Shown: piece after piece, positions 1 through 7,884 of the stretch | Layout of the letters: every line of letters starts with the position of its first letter | Numbering within the stretch: the stretch's first letter is position 1 | NCBI RefSeq assembly: GCF_000429025.1 | Contig: NZ_KE386840.1 | Span: forward strand, 28,293-61,936 | Length of the DNA stretch: 33,644 bases | Source: Actinospineispora spinosispora DSM 44797 | GTDB lineage: Bacteria; Actinomycetota; Actinomycetes; Mycobacteriales; Pseudonocardiaceae | Reading direction: 5' to 3' | Translations under genes and position numbers: made by a program | Notes under the pieces: model-generated | Seen by the model: the letters and a program-made list of their open reading frames with translations, nothing else | Databases searched by the model: none | Told to the model about the DNA's origin: nothing

Positions 1-16
1 CCGGCGTAGCCGCCGT

Positions 17-75
17 AAGTTTCCGGTCGCGGGCCCCTCGAGGCGAAGCCGATGAGGGGTCCCGACCGGAAACTT
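17..75. terminator. Long hairpin downstream of the 100-1260 hydrolase gene
   Basis: The arms AAGTTTCCGGTCG (17-29) and CGACCGGAAACTT (63-75) are exact complements. The stem continues imperfectly inward through GGGCCCCTC and GAGGGGTCC. The apex holds GGC-GAA-GCC, a small stem with a three-base loop. It starts 24 bases beyond the stop codon of the minus-strand hydrolase gene, so a terminator is the natural reading. No U-run follows. Confidence 0.55.
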
Positions 76-99
76 GGACGCGCGAGGGCCAGGCCGGAA

Positions 100-1260
100 T
101 CACGAGAGTTCGCGGACCCGACTCATGAGGGGGGTCCAGTGTTCGCTCAGGGACTCCCGGGACATGAACAGGCCCAGGTGGCCGCCGGGGACGAGCTCGC
201 GGTGGACCAGGTCCGGCGGCGTCGAGGCGTGCTCGGCCAGCGGCCAGACCTGGGGGGGCGGGGTGATGCGGTCCTCGGCGCCCGCGATCAGGAACAGCGG
301 GCAGCCGATCCGGCCGAGGTCGACCCGCCGGCCGCCGACCTCCAGCTCGCCGGTGATCAGCTCGTTGCCGAGGAACAGGTGCTCCACGATCCACAGGTAG
401 AAGGCGCCGGGCACGTCCTGGGTCCACTCGAACCAGTCGGTGAACGCCCGGTACCGCGCAACCTGCTCGGGGTCGCGGATGTCGCCCCACAACGCGAGAT
501 CGCGGCGTAGCTCGGCGGTCGGTTCGAGCATCTTGAAGCCCAGTACCTGGTTCGCGCCGCGCTGCACGCCGCCGCCGAGCGCGACCACGGTCTGGTACGC
601 CGCGAGCTCACCGGCGCCGGCCAGCTGCCCGAGCGCGCTGTTGAGCTGGGTCCAGGTGCGCAGCGGTGAGGCCCCGGCGTGGAAGTCGATCGGCGCGCCG
701 GCCACCGTGAGCGTGTTGATCTGCTCCGGGTGCAGCGCCGCGTAGATCGCGGCCAGCCAGCCGCCTTGGCAGTCGCCGACCAGGTTCACCCTGCCGCCGA
801 GCAGTTCCACCGTCTCGGCCAGCAGGTCGACGTAGTCCTCGACGACCGCGTCCGCGGTCTCCTCCGTGGCGCCGATCCAGTCCAGGCTGTACAGCTGGTC
901 GAGGCCGGCGTCCCGGATGGTCAGCAGCTGGCTCTGGTCACGGGCGTAGTCCACGATGCACGAGGAATGACCCGCCTGCGGCGGCAGCACGAGCGTCGGG
1001 ACCTCGGGGGAGGCGGCCGTCCGCTCGGTCGAGTAGTCGCGCAGCCGCGCGAGCGGCCACTGCCGGAGCACCGTGGACGGATGGGCCCAGGTCGGCTCTT
1101 CCCGCTCGGTGCGGGCCGACCACCAGGTCTGCAGGTCGGCGAGTACCTCGACGGGGCTGGCCGGCCGGTTCAGGCCCGCCACGTAACGTGACCAGCTCGT
1201 CGTCGCGGCGGTGGCGATGCGCAGCGGCGCGAACGCGAACTCGGTCAGGACGCCGGTCAT
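100..1260 (-). CDS. Alpha/beta hydrolase of the PhaC/PhaZ type with a cysteine nucleophile
   Basis: The 386-residue protein has an alpha/beta-hydrolase fold in which the nucleophile elbow reads GDCQGG, with Cys164 instead of Ser. Asp330 (GAEDRITPP) and His361 (PGGHLGLFM) complete a Cys-Asp-His triad. This combination is typical of polyhydroxyalkanoate synthases (PhaC) and intracellular PHA depolymerases (PhaZ), which make or break polyester bonds of 3-hydroxyacyl units. At 386 residues it is close to class III PhaC and to PhaZ in length, but no PhaE or phasin gene is nearby. The ATG start at 1258-1260 has GAGGAG upstream, and the gene lies 11 bp behind the phosphotransferase gene, so the two are probably one operon. 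Synthase, depolymerase or another acyl transferase cannot be separated from this sequence alone. Confidence 0.75.
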   Translation of the reverse strand: MTGVLTEFAFAPLRIATAATTSWSRYVAGLNRPASPVEVLADLQTWWSARTEREEPTWAHPSTVLRQWPLARLRDYSTERTAASPEVPTLVLPPQAGHSSCIVDYARDQSQLLTIRDAGLDQLYSLDWIGATEETADAVVEDYVDLLAETVELLGGRVNLVGDCQGGWLAAIYAALHPEQINTLTVAGAPIDFHAGASPLRTWTQLNSALGQLAGAGELAAYQTVVALGGGVQRGANQVLGFKMLEPTAELRRDLALWGDIRDPEQVARYRAFTDWFEWTQDVPGAFYLWIVEHLFLGNELITGELEVGGRRVDLGRIGCPLFLIAGAEDRITPPPQVWPLAEHASTPPDLVHRELVPGGHLGLFMSRESLSEHWTPLMSRVRELS

Positions 1261-1271
1261 CGGTCAGCTCC

Positions 1272-2645
1272 TCAGGCCCAGGGCTGGGACAGGTAGCGCG
1301 GGTTGGCGACGGTCAGTTTCGCCACCACGAGTGCCCGCACGGTGTCCAGCACCTCGTCCCACCGTGAGTCCAGTGAACCATCCCGGATCGCGTCGACCAG
1401 TGCCCGGTCGTCCGCGCAGCCCAGCGCGTCGAGCCGTCGCTGGTGCGCCGCGCGCTGTGCCTCGCCGACCCGCAGCTCGCGCCGGGCGATCTTCATCGCG
1501 TTGGCGGCGACCCTGGCGTGGAACCGCAGTCTCTCGCCGGAGTCCGAACCGACCACGTCGGTGTCCAGGTAGTCGGCGGTGGCCGCGAGCAGCTCGTCGA
1601 TCGTGGGTCTGCCGTGCAGGCCGGGGGCGCTGTCGGTCTCGGTGACCAGGGGGTCGTCCACGGTGGATGTCTCGGTCAGTCCCAGGGTCAGCAGCACGTC
1701 GTGCTCGCACTCGCTGAGCCTGCGACCGAGCACCGCCATTTCGACCGACCGTTCGGTGCCGCCGAGGTGGCGTTCCGCCTGTTCCCGGCAGATCACCGCC
1801 CACCGGGCGACGCCGAACGCCTCCCACCAGCGCAGTGTCTCCTCGGTCGGTCGCCAGCCGGCGACCTCGGCGTACCCGTCGAGCAGCTCGTCCCGGTCGC
1901 CGAACCCGCCGACCGGCCGGGTGGCGCCGAACCGCCACGCCTTGCCGCACAGCCAGCCGAGGTCCTCCACCGGATCGCCGCGATGAACCAGCTCCCAGTC
2001 GAGGACCGCGACCAAACCGTCGTCGCCGAGCATCAGGTTGCCGTTGCGGAAGTCGCCGTGTACAAGGCGTTCCTCCGAGGCGGGCGGACGGTTCTCCGCC
2101 AGCCAGCGGAACGCCACCTCGAGCGCGGGATGCGGTTCGTCGAACGCGTCGTGCGCGGCACGCAGCTGCTCCAGCGCGTCACCGCCGGTCAGGTCGGGAA
2201 GGTTGTCCAGCGGCACCTGGTGGATGGCGGCCAACGCCCGGCCCAGCTCGGCGGCCAGTCCGGCGCGGGCCTTCTCCCAGCGCGGTTCGCGCAGCAGCCG
2301 GCGCGGGAAGGTCTCGCCTTCGAGGTGTTCCATCAGCAGGTAGGCGCTGCCCACCTCGTCGGACCCGTCGCCGTGACCGATCAGCGCGGGCACCGGCACG
2401 CCGACGCGCGCGGTCTCGGTGAGGACGCTCGCTTCGAGGGCCATCTGCTCGGCGCGTGGGGCTTCCGGCGGGTCGCGGCGCAGGATCAGCTTGCGCTTCC
2501 CGGCGCTGGTCGTCGCGACCAGTGACCACGTCTCGCGGCTCGCTCCGCCGGACAGCTGGTACAGCTCGGAGACGGTCGCGGGCTCACCGAGCCACCGGGT
2601 CAGGACGGCGGGCAGACCTGCCGCCAGGCGTTCCGCTTCGGTCAC
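1272..2645 (-). CDS. APH-type phosphotransferase fused to a DUF6285 domain
   Basis: The protein has 457 residues. Residues 1-325 form a kinase-like aminoglycoside phosphotransferase fold: the catalytic-loop HGDFRNGN gives His196, Asp198 and Asn203, and LDWEL gives the metal-binding Asp216. This branch is often found with acyl-CoA dehydrogenases and is related to the kinase half of ACAD10/11. Residues 346-457 (from RPTIDELLAATADYLDTD) resemble DUF6285, usually a separate small protein beside such kinases. A GTG start is preceded by AAAAGGAG at 6-nt spacing. The gene is first in an operon with the Cys hydrolase and divergent from the LLM oxidoreductase. The substrate is unknown; a hydroxyacyl-CoA or a small alcohol would fit the neighbourhood. 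Confidence 0.8.
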   Translation of the reverse strand: MTEAERLAAGLPAVLTRWLGEPATVSELYQLSGGASRETWSLVATTSAGKRKLILRRDPPEAPRAEQMALEASVLTETARVGVPVPALIGHGDGSDEVGSAYLLMEHLEGETFPRRLLREPRWEKARAGLAAELGRALAAIHQVPLDNLPDLTGGDALEQLRAAHDAFDEPHPALEVAFRWLAENRPPASEERLVHGDFRNGNLMLGDDGLVAVLDWELVHRGDPVEDLGWLCGKAWRFGATRPVGGFGDRDELLDGYAEVAGWRPTEETLRWWEAFGVARWAVICREQAERHLGGTERSVEMAVLGRRLSECEHDVLLTLGLTETSTVDDPLVTETDSAPGLHGRPTIDELLAATADYLDTDVVGSDSGERLRFHARVAANAMKIARRELRVGEAQRAAHQRRLDALGCADDRALVDAIRDGSLDSRWDEVLDTVRALVVAKLTVANPRYLSQPWA

Positions 2646-2662
2646 CGAGAGCTCCTTTTCGA

Positions 2663-2678
2663 CTGAACGGGCGTTCAG
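2663..2678. promoter_or_regulatory. Palindromic operator between divergent genes, probably TetR type
   Basis: CTGAACG-GG-CGTTCAG is a perfect 7-bp dyad with a 2-bp centre. It lies 18 bp upstream of the phosphotransferase start and 83 bp upstream of the LLM gene. The size and form suit a TetR-family dimer. No regulator gene is adjacent, so the binding protein would act from elsewhere. Confidence 0.5.
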
Positions 2679-2684
2679 ATCATA

Positions 2685-2698
2685 GAAGGCAAGCCTTC
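2685..2698. promoter_or_regulatory. Second short dyad in the same divergent region
   Basis: GAAGGC-AA-GCCTTC is a perfect 6-bp dyad, centred 21 bp from the centre of the neighbouring CTGAACG dyad, which is two helical turns. It could be a second operator. The sequences of the two dyads differ. Confidence 0.3.
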
Positions 2699-2760
2699 AA
2701 CGTGCGTGCTGCCCGGAGAAGGACAAAGCTCACACCGCCGCCGAGTGAAAGGAATCATGG

Positions 2761-3756
2761 ATGAGTCAGGTCGGGGTCACGTTGCCGTTCGACGGCTTGC
2801 CGTTGCACCAGCACCGGGAGGCGATCGAGCGGTTGGCCGATGCGGGCATCAGCGAGGTGTCCACCGGGGAGTCGAACGGGCTCGACGGTCTGAGCCCACT
2901 GCTGCTGGCCTCCGCGTGGCGCCCTGAGCTGACCCTGTCGGCCTCGGTGGTATCGGCGTTCACCCGAGGGCCTTCGATCATGGCCAGCACCGCCGCCGCG
3001 CTCGCCGAAGCGGCGCCCGGCCGCGCCCGGTTCGGGATCGGCGCCGGTTCGGACCGGATCGTGCACGACTGGAATGGGATCGCGTTCGACAAGCCGTACT
3101 CGCGCGTTGTCCACACGCTGCGGGTGTTGCGTGCCGCACTGTCCGGCCAGCGGGCCTCCGCCGCTGCCGACTCGGCGAAGGCGCTGGGCGTCGACTTCAA
3201 GCTCGGCAGGCCGCCCGAGCAGCCGCCCGCGCTGGTCGTGGCCGCGTTGGGTCCCCGGATGCAGCGCTTCGCCGCCGCCGAGGCGGACGGTGTGTCACTG
3301 AACTTCCTGTCCTCGGACGACGTCGCCACGGTGCGCGCGGCCGCTGACGGCGTGACCCGGGAGCTGCCCGATCCGCTGGGAGTGCAGGCCAGGGTGTTCG
3401 TCGTGCCGGGCGAGGGCGACGCCGCCGAGCTCTCGGCGCGCCGGATGATCGCCGCGTACCTGACCGTGCCGGTCTACGCGAACTTCCAGTCCTGGCTGGG
3501 GCGCGGCGAGCAGCTGCGCGAGATGAGCGAGGCGTGGAACAGCGGCGACCGGGCCAAGGCCGTCGAGGTGATCCCGGACGAGGTGGTGAACGACCTGTTC
3601 CTGATCGGTTCGCCGAGCACCACCGCGCGCCGGGTCCGCGCCTACCTCGACGCGGGCGTGGAGATCGCCACGCTCGCCCTGCTGCCCCCGCACGGCGCCA
3701 CGTTCACTCCGTCCGACCAGGTCGACTACCTGTGCGAGCTGGCCGGACAGGTCTGA
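2761..3756 (+). CDS. F420-dependent LLM-class oxidoreductase
   Basis: This 331-residue protein is a luciferase-like TIM-barrel flavin/F420 enzyme. It carries the family's N-terminal strand (VGVTLPFDGLP), a central segment ASVVSAFTRGPSIMAST, and the glycine-rich FGIGAGSD at 91-98 that contacts the cofactor phosphate in this superfamily. Single-component actinobacterial members of this length usually use F420 to oxidise alcohols or reduce enoyl or nitro groups. The ATG at 2761 has AAAGGA 8 nt upstream. The gene is divergent from the phosphotransferase across two dyads. Its stop ends at 3756, directly against the stop of the convergent SDR gene, with no base between them. Cofactor choice (F420 or FMN) is inferred from lineage. 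Confidence 0.8.
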   Translation: MSQVGVTLPFDGLPLHQHREAIERLADAGISEVSTGESNGLDGLSPLLLASAWRPELTLSASVVSAFTRGPSIMASTAAALAEAAPGRARFGIGAGSDRIVHDWNGIAFDKPYSRVVHTLRVLRAALSGQRASAAADSAKALGVDFKLGRPPEQPPALVVAALGPRMQRFAAAEADGVSLNFLSSDDVATVRAAADGVTRELPDPLGVQARVFVVPGEGDAAELSARRMIAAYLTVPVYANFQSWLGRGEQLREMSEAWNSGDRAKAVEVIPDEVVNDLFLIGSPSTTARRVRAYLDAGVEIATLALLPPHGATFTPSDQVDYLCELAGQV

Positions 3757-4515
3757 TCAGCGCAGTGCCGACGCGCCGCCGTCCACGATCAGCCGCTGCC
3801 TCGTGACGTACGGGGTGGAGATCAGGAAGGCGACCGCGTCGGCCACGTCCTCCGGACGGCAGACCCGGCCGAACGGTGAGCGGGAGTCCAGCTCGACGGC
3901 GTCGGACACCCCGCTCAGCGCCCGGGCCAGCCGGTCGCCCATGTCGGTGGCGACCAGCCCGGGCGCGACGACGTTGACGTGGATCCCGTTGGGCAGCTCC
4001 TCCTGCGCGAGGCTGAAGGCGAGCGCCTCCAACGCGGCCTTCGCCATCGAGTACGGCGCGCCCGCCGGCATCGGGTTGGACCCGGCGACGCTGGACAGGA
4101 ACACGATGTCGCCGCGCTCCAGCCCGCGCATGCCCGGTACCAGCAGCCGCGACAGGTGATGGGCGGCGAACGCGTGCGTCGCCATCAGCTTCTGCGGTTC
4201 GCCCGGGTCGGTCTCGGTCACCGTCGCGCCACGGCTGGCGATACCCGCGCTGTGCACGAAGATGTCGACCTTGCCGAACTCGGCGAGCACCGCCTCGACC
4301 ATCGCGGCGTCCTGGTCGGCGTCGTCGACCGAGGCCTGGAACGCCGACGCCTTCCGCCCGGCCGCGCGGATCTCGGTGACCACGGCCTCGGCGGCCTCGG
4401 AGTCGCGCCGATAGTTCACCGCCACGTCGGCGCCCTCGGCGGCGAGCCGCAACGCGATCGCCCTCCCGATGCCTCGACTGCCACCGGTGACCAACGCAAC
4501 CCGACCCGTCGCCAT
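3757..4515 (-). CDS. Short-chain dehydrogenase/reductase, FabG-like
   Basis: The 252-residue classical SDR has TGGSRGIG (residues 10-17) for NAD(P) binding, a catalytic Ser142 in FLSSVAG, and Tyr155 and Lys159 in PYSMAK. The usual NNAG motif is replaced by HSAG at 88-91. Basic residues after strand 2 (NYRRDSE) favour NADPH. The closing IVDGGASALR is typical of FabG-type 3-oxoacyl reductases. It starts 10 bp after the MFS transporter stop with AGGGG as ribosome site, so it is co-transcribed with the transporter and may act on the imported compound. The substrate cannot be read from the sequence. Confidence 0.85.
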   Translation of the reverse strand: MATGRVALVTGGSRGIGRAIALRLAAEGADVAVNYRRDSEAAEAVVTEIRAAGRKASAFQASVDDADQDAAMVEAVLAEFGKVDIFVHSAGIASRGATVTETDPGEPQKLMATHAFAAHHLSRLLVPGMRGLERGDIVFLSSVAGSNPMPAGAPYSMAKAALEALAFSLAQEELPNGIHVNVVAPGLVATDMGDRLARALSGVSDAVELDSRSPFGRVCRPEDVADAVAFLISTPYVTRQRLIVDGGASALR

Positions 4516-4525
4516 CTGTGTACCC

Positions 4526-5848
4526 CTAGTTCGTCGGGGCTCGCTCTCCTGGCCGGGCGAGCCTCTCCTCGATCTTCGCGCGACTCGGCATCAACAGCAG
4601 TGCGAGCAGCGACAGGACACAGCAGATCACGATGTACCAGCTGATGCCGGTGCTGGACCCGGTCCGGTTGAGGATGTACGCCGCGACCAGCGGGGCGGGC
4701 CCGCCTGCGATGACCGAGGCGAGCTGGTAGCCGATGCCGGCACCGCTGTAGCGCAGGTTCGTCCCGAACGTCTCCGCGATCAGCGCCGCCTGCGGCCCGT
4801 ACTGCATGTCGTGGAACACCAGCGACAGCACGATCGCCAGCAGCATCAGCCCGCCGGAGCGGGTGTCGAGCAGTCCGTAGTACGGGAACGCGAACAGCCC
4901 GGTGGCCACGATGCCGATGCCGTACATGCGTCGCCGGCCGATGCGGTCGGACAGGTAGCCGAACACCGGGATGCTCACCAGGCCGACCGCGGCCGCGACC
5001 ATCGTGTAGAGCAGCACGTCGCCGCGCGGGACCTTCAGCTGGCGGGTGGCGTAGTCCAGCACGAACGTGATGAACAGGTAGAACGGCGCCTGCTCGGACA
5101 GCCGCACGACGGCGGCCACGAGGATCTCGCGCCACTGCTCGCGGATGACCTGTACGACGGGCCGTTCGACGACCGCCTGAGTGGCCTTGGCGCGTTCGAA
5201 CTCCGGGCTCTCCAGCACCCGCAGCCGCACGTAGAGCCCGATGCCGATCAGGACGACGGACAGCAGGAACGGCACCCGCCAGCCCCAGATCAGGAAGTCG
5301 GGCCCGGTCCACGCGCTCATCAGCCCGACGATGCCGGTCGAGAGCAGCAGGCCCATCGGAACGCCGAACTGCGGCCAGCTGGCGAACAGCCCACGCCGGG
5401 TGCCGTGGCCCCACTCCATGGCGAGCAGCACCGAGCCGCCCCATTCACCGCCGACGCCGAGCCCCTGCCCGATGCGCATCAGGATCAGCAGGATCGGCGC
5501 GAACACACCGATCGACTCGAAGCTGGGGACCAGGCCGATGACGAACGTGCTGATCCCCATCAGCAGCAGGGTCGCGATGAGGGTGGTCTTACGGCCGATC
5601 CGGTCGCCGTAGTGGCCGAAGATCGCGGCGCCGATCGGGCGGGCGAGGAAGCCGACGAACAGCGTGCCGAACGCGGCGAGCACCCCGACGAACTGGGACT
5701 GGCCGGGGAAGAAGAGCTTCGGGAAGACCAGCGCGGCGGCGGTTCCGTAGAGGAAGAAGTCGTACCACTCGATCGTGGTCCCGACGGTGCTGGCCAGCAC
5801 CGCCCGTCGTCTGGCCTGTCGGTTGTCGGCCGGTGGTGAACTGGTCAC
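4526..5848 (-). CDS. MFS transporter, metabolite:H+ symporter (MHS) family
   Basis: This 440-residue, 12-helix permease opens with GTTIEWYDFFLYGTAAALVF, the hallmark of the MHS branch (KgtP, ShiA and ProP relatives). The cytoplasmic loop between helices 2 and 3 reads GDRIGRKTTL, and a second copy, SDRIGRRRMYG, follows in the C-terminal half. Such proteins import organic acids, shikimate or osmolytes with protons. The GTG start is preceded by GGAGG at 6 nt. The SDR gene follows 10 bp downstream, and the RdmC-like hydrolase lies upstream on the same strand after a 141-bp gap. The C-terminal tail is basic and lacks a ProP-type coiled coil, so osmosensing is unlikely. Confidence 0.85.
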   Translation of the reverse strand: MTSSPPADNRQARRRAVLASTVGTTIEWYDFFLYGTAAALVFPKLFFPGQSQFVGVLAAFGTLFVGFLARPIGAAIFGHYGDRIGRKTTLIATLLLMGISTFVIGLVPSFESIGVFAPILLILMRIGQGLGVGGEWGGSVLLAMEWGHGTRRGLFASWPQFGVPMGLLLSTGIVGLMSAWTGPDFLIWGWRVPFLLSVVLIGIGLYVRLRVLESPEFERAKATQAVVERPVVQVIREQWREILVAAVVRLSEQAPFYLFITFVLDYATRQLKVPRGDVLLYTMVAAAVGLVSIPVFGYLSDRIGRRRMYGIGIVATGLFAFPYYGLLDTRSGGLMLLAIVLSLVFHDMQYGPQAALIAETFGTNLRYSGAGIGYQLASVIAGGPAPLVAAYILNRTGSSTGISWYIVICCVLSLLALLLMPSRAKIEERLARPGERAPTN

Positions 5849-5989
5849 GCGGAACCTCCGAGCGCGGTCGAGGCCGCTCTCGGCGTGGCTTGGTGAGTTC
5901 CGCCACAGTGCAGCCCGGTCGCCGCATCCTGCCTCGTCAGCCCATCGTCAGACACTAGGCCGAAAGAGTGGAATGATCTCCTCGTCTGG
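5849..5989. other. 141-bp gap between hydrolase and MFS transporter, with an imperfect hairpin
   Basis: The region holds GCGGAAC near the MFS start and GTTCCGC about 40 bp away as complementary ends. A smaller GAGCGCGG/GCCGCTC stem lies between them. The structure covers the ribosome site of the MFS gene, so it could affect translation or mark a promoter. No clear promoter or gene is visible in the remainder. Confidence 0.3.
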
Positions 5990-6826
5990 TTACGCGGTGT
6001 GCCGCAGGATGGCTTCGGTCAGCGCCGGAACGACATCCTCGCCGATGGCGTGCCCCAGCCCGGGGATCGCGAGCAGGTCGGCTCCGGGGATCTTCGCGGC
6101 GATGAAGGCCGCGTGCGGCGGCGGGTTGATCGGGTCCTCCGGTGCGTCGATCACCAGCGTCGGTGTCCTGATCGAGTGCAGGTCCGCGGCACGGTCCAGG
6201 TCGTCGGTGCTCGCCCTGGCGTGTGCCGCCGGGTTGTCGTGTCGTCCGGCGTGATCGATGATCCGCCGTTCCAGCCGGCCGAACTCGCCTGCGTCGAACG
6301 GCCCGTTGCCCCGCAATGCCCGCCAGTGTCCGATGCGGAACTCGATCTCGGCGGCTTCGTCACGCGGGTCGGCCAGGTGCTGCCACAGGTCGAGCAGTGA
6401 AGGGTCGGGCCCGGGGAGCACGGTCTCGTCCGTCCCTGCGGCCAGGGAGACCGTGCTCCAGAGGGTGGCACTGAGCAGTCGGTCCGGATGGTCCAGCAGC
6501 AGGAGCTGGACCAGGATGCCGCCCATCGACATGCCCGCGACGTGCGCCCGTTCGATGCCGAACGCGTCGAGCACGGCGACCGCGTCCTCGGCCAGCCGGC
6601 TGATCGGGTAGGGCCGGGTGTCGAACTCCCAGCTGGACCGGCCGGTGTCCCGATGGTCGTAGATGATCACGCGGTGCCGCTCGCCGAGCGCGTCGACGAA
6701 CGACTGTGGCCAGGTCAGACCCGAGGCGTTGGCACCCATGACCAGCAGCAACGGTTCCGCGGCCGGGTTGCCGGACTCCCTGGCCCACAACCGGATGCCC
6801 GGCTCGACGTCGACGTAGCGCTCCAT
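5990..6826 (-). CDS. Alpha/beta hydrolase, RdmC (aclacinomycin methylesterase)-like
   Basis: From the ATG at 6824-6826 the protein has 278 residues and begins MERYVDVEPGIRLWARESG. The nucleophile elbow is GMSMGG with Ser100, the acid is Asp231 in IDAPEDPINPP, and the base is His259 in GLGHAI. The order HRDTGRSS, GMSMGG, DAPEDP is typical of the family annotated from the aclacinomycin methylesterase RdmC, which is widespread outside polyketide clusters and often acts on small esters. The open frame continues far upstream, but homology begins at this methionine. No strong ribosome site is visible, and a GTG two codons upstream is an alternative. It is divergent from the DUF1932 gene across an extended inverted repeat. 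Confidence 0.8.
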   Translation of the reverse strand: MERYVDVEPGIRLWARESGNPAAEPLLLVMGANASGLTWPQSFVDALGERHRVIIYDHRDTGRSSWEFDTRPYPISRLAEDAVAVLDAFGIERAHVAGMSMGGILVQLLLLDHPDRLLSATLWSTVSLAAGTDETVLPGPDPSLLDLWQHLADPRDEAAEIEFRIGHWRALRGNGPFDAGEFGRLERRIIDHAGRHDNPAAHARASTDDLDRAADLHSIRTPTLVIDAPEDPINPPPHAAFIAAKIPGADLLAIPGLGHAIGEDVVPALTEAILRHTA

Positions 6827-6843
6827 CGGCACAGCCTGGTGGC

Positions 6844-7005
6844 TAGTGCCCCGCGCCACAAATTCGCCTGCTGATTCCGGCGCCCAGATGCCGCCTGGCC
6901 GCGTTGCCGCCGTTGAAAGTACCCCGGTACGAGCTGCCGACGGCGCCTTGCCAGACAACATCTGGACACCGGACTCAGTAGGCGAATTTCCGACGCGGGA
7001 CACTG
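6844..7005. repeat. 47-bp imperfect inverted repeat in a divergent promoter region
   Basis: Positions 6844-6890 and the reverse complement of 6959-7005 agree at 38 of 47 bases, including the shared core AAATTCGCCT. The arms are separated by 68 bp containing a small GTACC-CC-GGTAC dyad. Weaker similarity continues outward on both sides (AGCCTGG near 6833-6839 and CCAGGCT near 7008-7014). Each arm lies in the leader of one of the two divergent genes. In a minus-strand transcript, four of the nine mismatches become G.U pairs. It may be a duplicated operator, a leader structure or a small degenerate element. Confidence 0.6.
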
Positions 7006-7047
7006 AGCCAGGCTCTGTCGATCGAGTTCCGCCGTGCGTGGTGCGCA

Positions 7048-7872
7048 ATGATGACCGGCATGAGCGAGCTGCTGGACGGCCGGCCGGTCGTGGGTGTGCT
7101 GCATCCCGGTGCGATGGGCGCGGCGATCGGGTCGGCGTTGAAGGCCAGGGCAGGCGCGGTGATCTGGGCCGCGGCGGACCGCACACAGGCCACGTCGAAG
7201 CGCGCGGAGCTGGCGGACCTGATCGCGGTGCCTGACGTCGCGGCACTGGCCCGGCGCTGTGCGCTGATCATCTCGATCTGTCCGCCGCACGCGGCGGTCG
7301 ACGTTGCGTCGCAGGTCGCCGACGCGCTGGCCGACCGCGACCCGGCTGACCGTCCGCTGTACCTGGAGGCGAACGCGGTGGCACCGGCGACGGTCGGGCG
7401 GATCGCGCAGCTGCTGGGTCCGGACACCGTCGTGGACGGCGCGGTGATCGGCCCGCCCGCCTGGGAGCCCGGCCAGAGCGTGCTGTGGATGTCCGGCAGG
7501 CACGCCGACCCGGTCGCCGCGCTGTTCGACGGGTCGCCGTTCGCCACCCGGGTGCTCGGCGCCGACCTCGGCCAGGCCAGCGCACTGAAGGCCTGCTTCG
7601 CGCTGCAGAGCAAGGCGCTGCCGACGATCTGGCTGCAGCTCGCGGCCGCCGCCGAGAAGGCCGGTGTCGCGGAGGCGCTGCGGTCCGAGCTGTCCCGCAC
7701 GGGCGTCGACCTGGACGAACGGGTCGCCGCGGTGACCGCGAAGGCAGGCGCGAAGGCCTGGCGCTGGGCGGGAGAAATGGACGAGGCAGCCCAGGCGATG
7801 GCCGACCTCGGCCTGCCCGACGGCTTCTCCCGAGCCGCGGCCGACCTGTACCGCCGCATGCCCCCCGCCTAA
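7048..7872 (+). CDS. NAD(P)-binding dehydrogenase-like protein with DUF1932 C-terminal domain
   Basis: The 274-residue protein starts with a Rossmann fold (VVGVLHPGAMGAAIGSAL) of the 6-phosphogluconate/3-hydroxyisobutyrate dehydrogenase type. Its second half matches the DUF1932 pattern: GADLGQASALKACFALQSKALPTIW puts a lysine in the helix where beta-hydroxyacid dehydrogenases carry their catalytic lysine. The likely reaction is NAD(P)-dependent oxidation of a beta-hydroxyacid or reduction of a related substrate. Methionines at 7048, 7051 and 7060 are all possible starts, and none has a clear ribosome site. The gene is divergent from the RdmC-like hydrolase and ends just before a 64-bp palindrome. 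Confidence 0.75.
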   Translation: MMTGMSELLDGRPVVGVLHPGAMGAAIGSALKARAGAVIWAAADRTQATSKRAELADLIAVPDVAALARRCALIISICPPHAAVDVASQVADALADRDPADRPLYLEANAVAPATVGRIAQLLGPDTVVDGAVIGPPAWEPGQSVLWMSGRHADPVAALFDGSPFATRVLGADLGQASALKACFALQSKALPTIWLQLAAAAEKAGVAEALRSELSRTGVDLDERVAAVTAKAGAKAWRWAGEMDEAAQAMADLGLPDGFSRAAADLYRRMPPA

Positions 7873-7884
7873 CCCCGGGCGACC

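Noticed and set aside
1443..2525. A 360-codon plus-strand frame opposite the phosphotransferase gene
   Set aside because: Composition typical of an antisense shadow, no domain, and the opposite strand encodes a complete kinase motif set.
3745..3765. Possible read-through fusion at the directly abutting convergent stops of the LLM and SDR genes
   Set aside because: Both proteins end normally for their families. The abutting stops are merely compact.
4416..5839. Long frames on both strands within the MFS gene (342 and 456 codons)
   Set aside because: Both lack hydrophobic helices or motifs, while the accepted frame encodes a standard 12-helix permease.
6844..7005. MITE or IS remnant
   Set aside because: The arms lie at matching distances in two gene leaders and no target-site duplication was recognised. 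Kept as an inverted repeat of unknown role rather than a mobile element.
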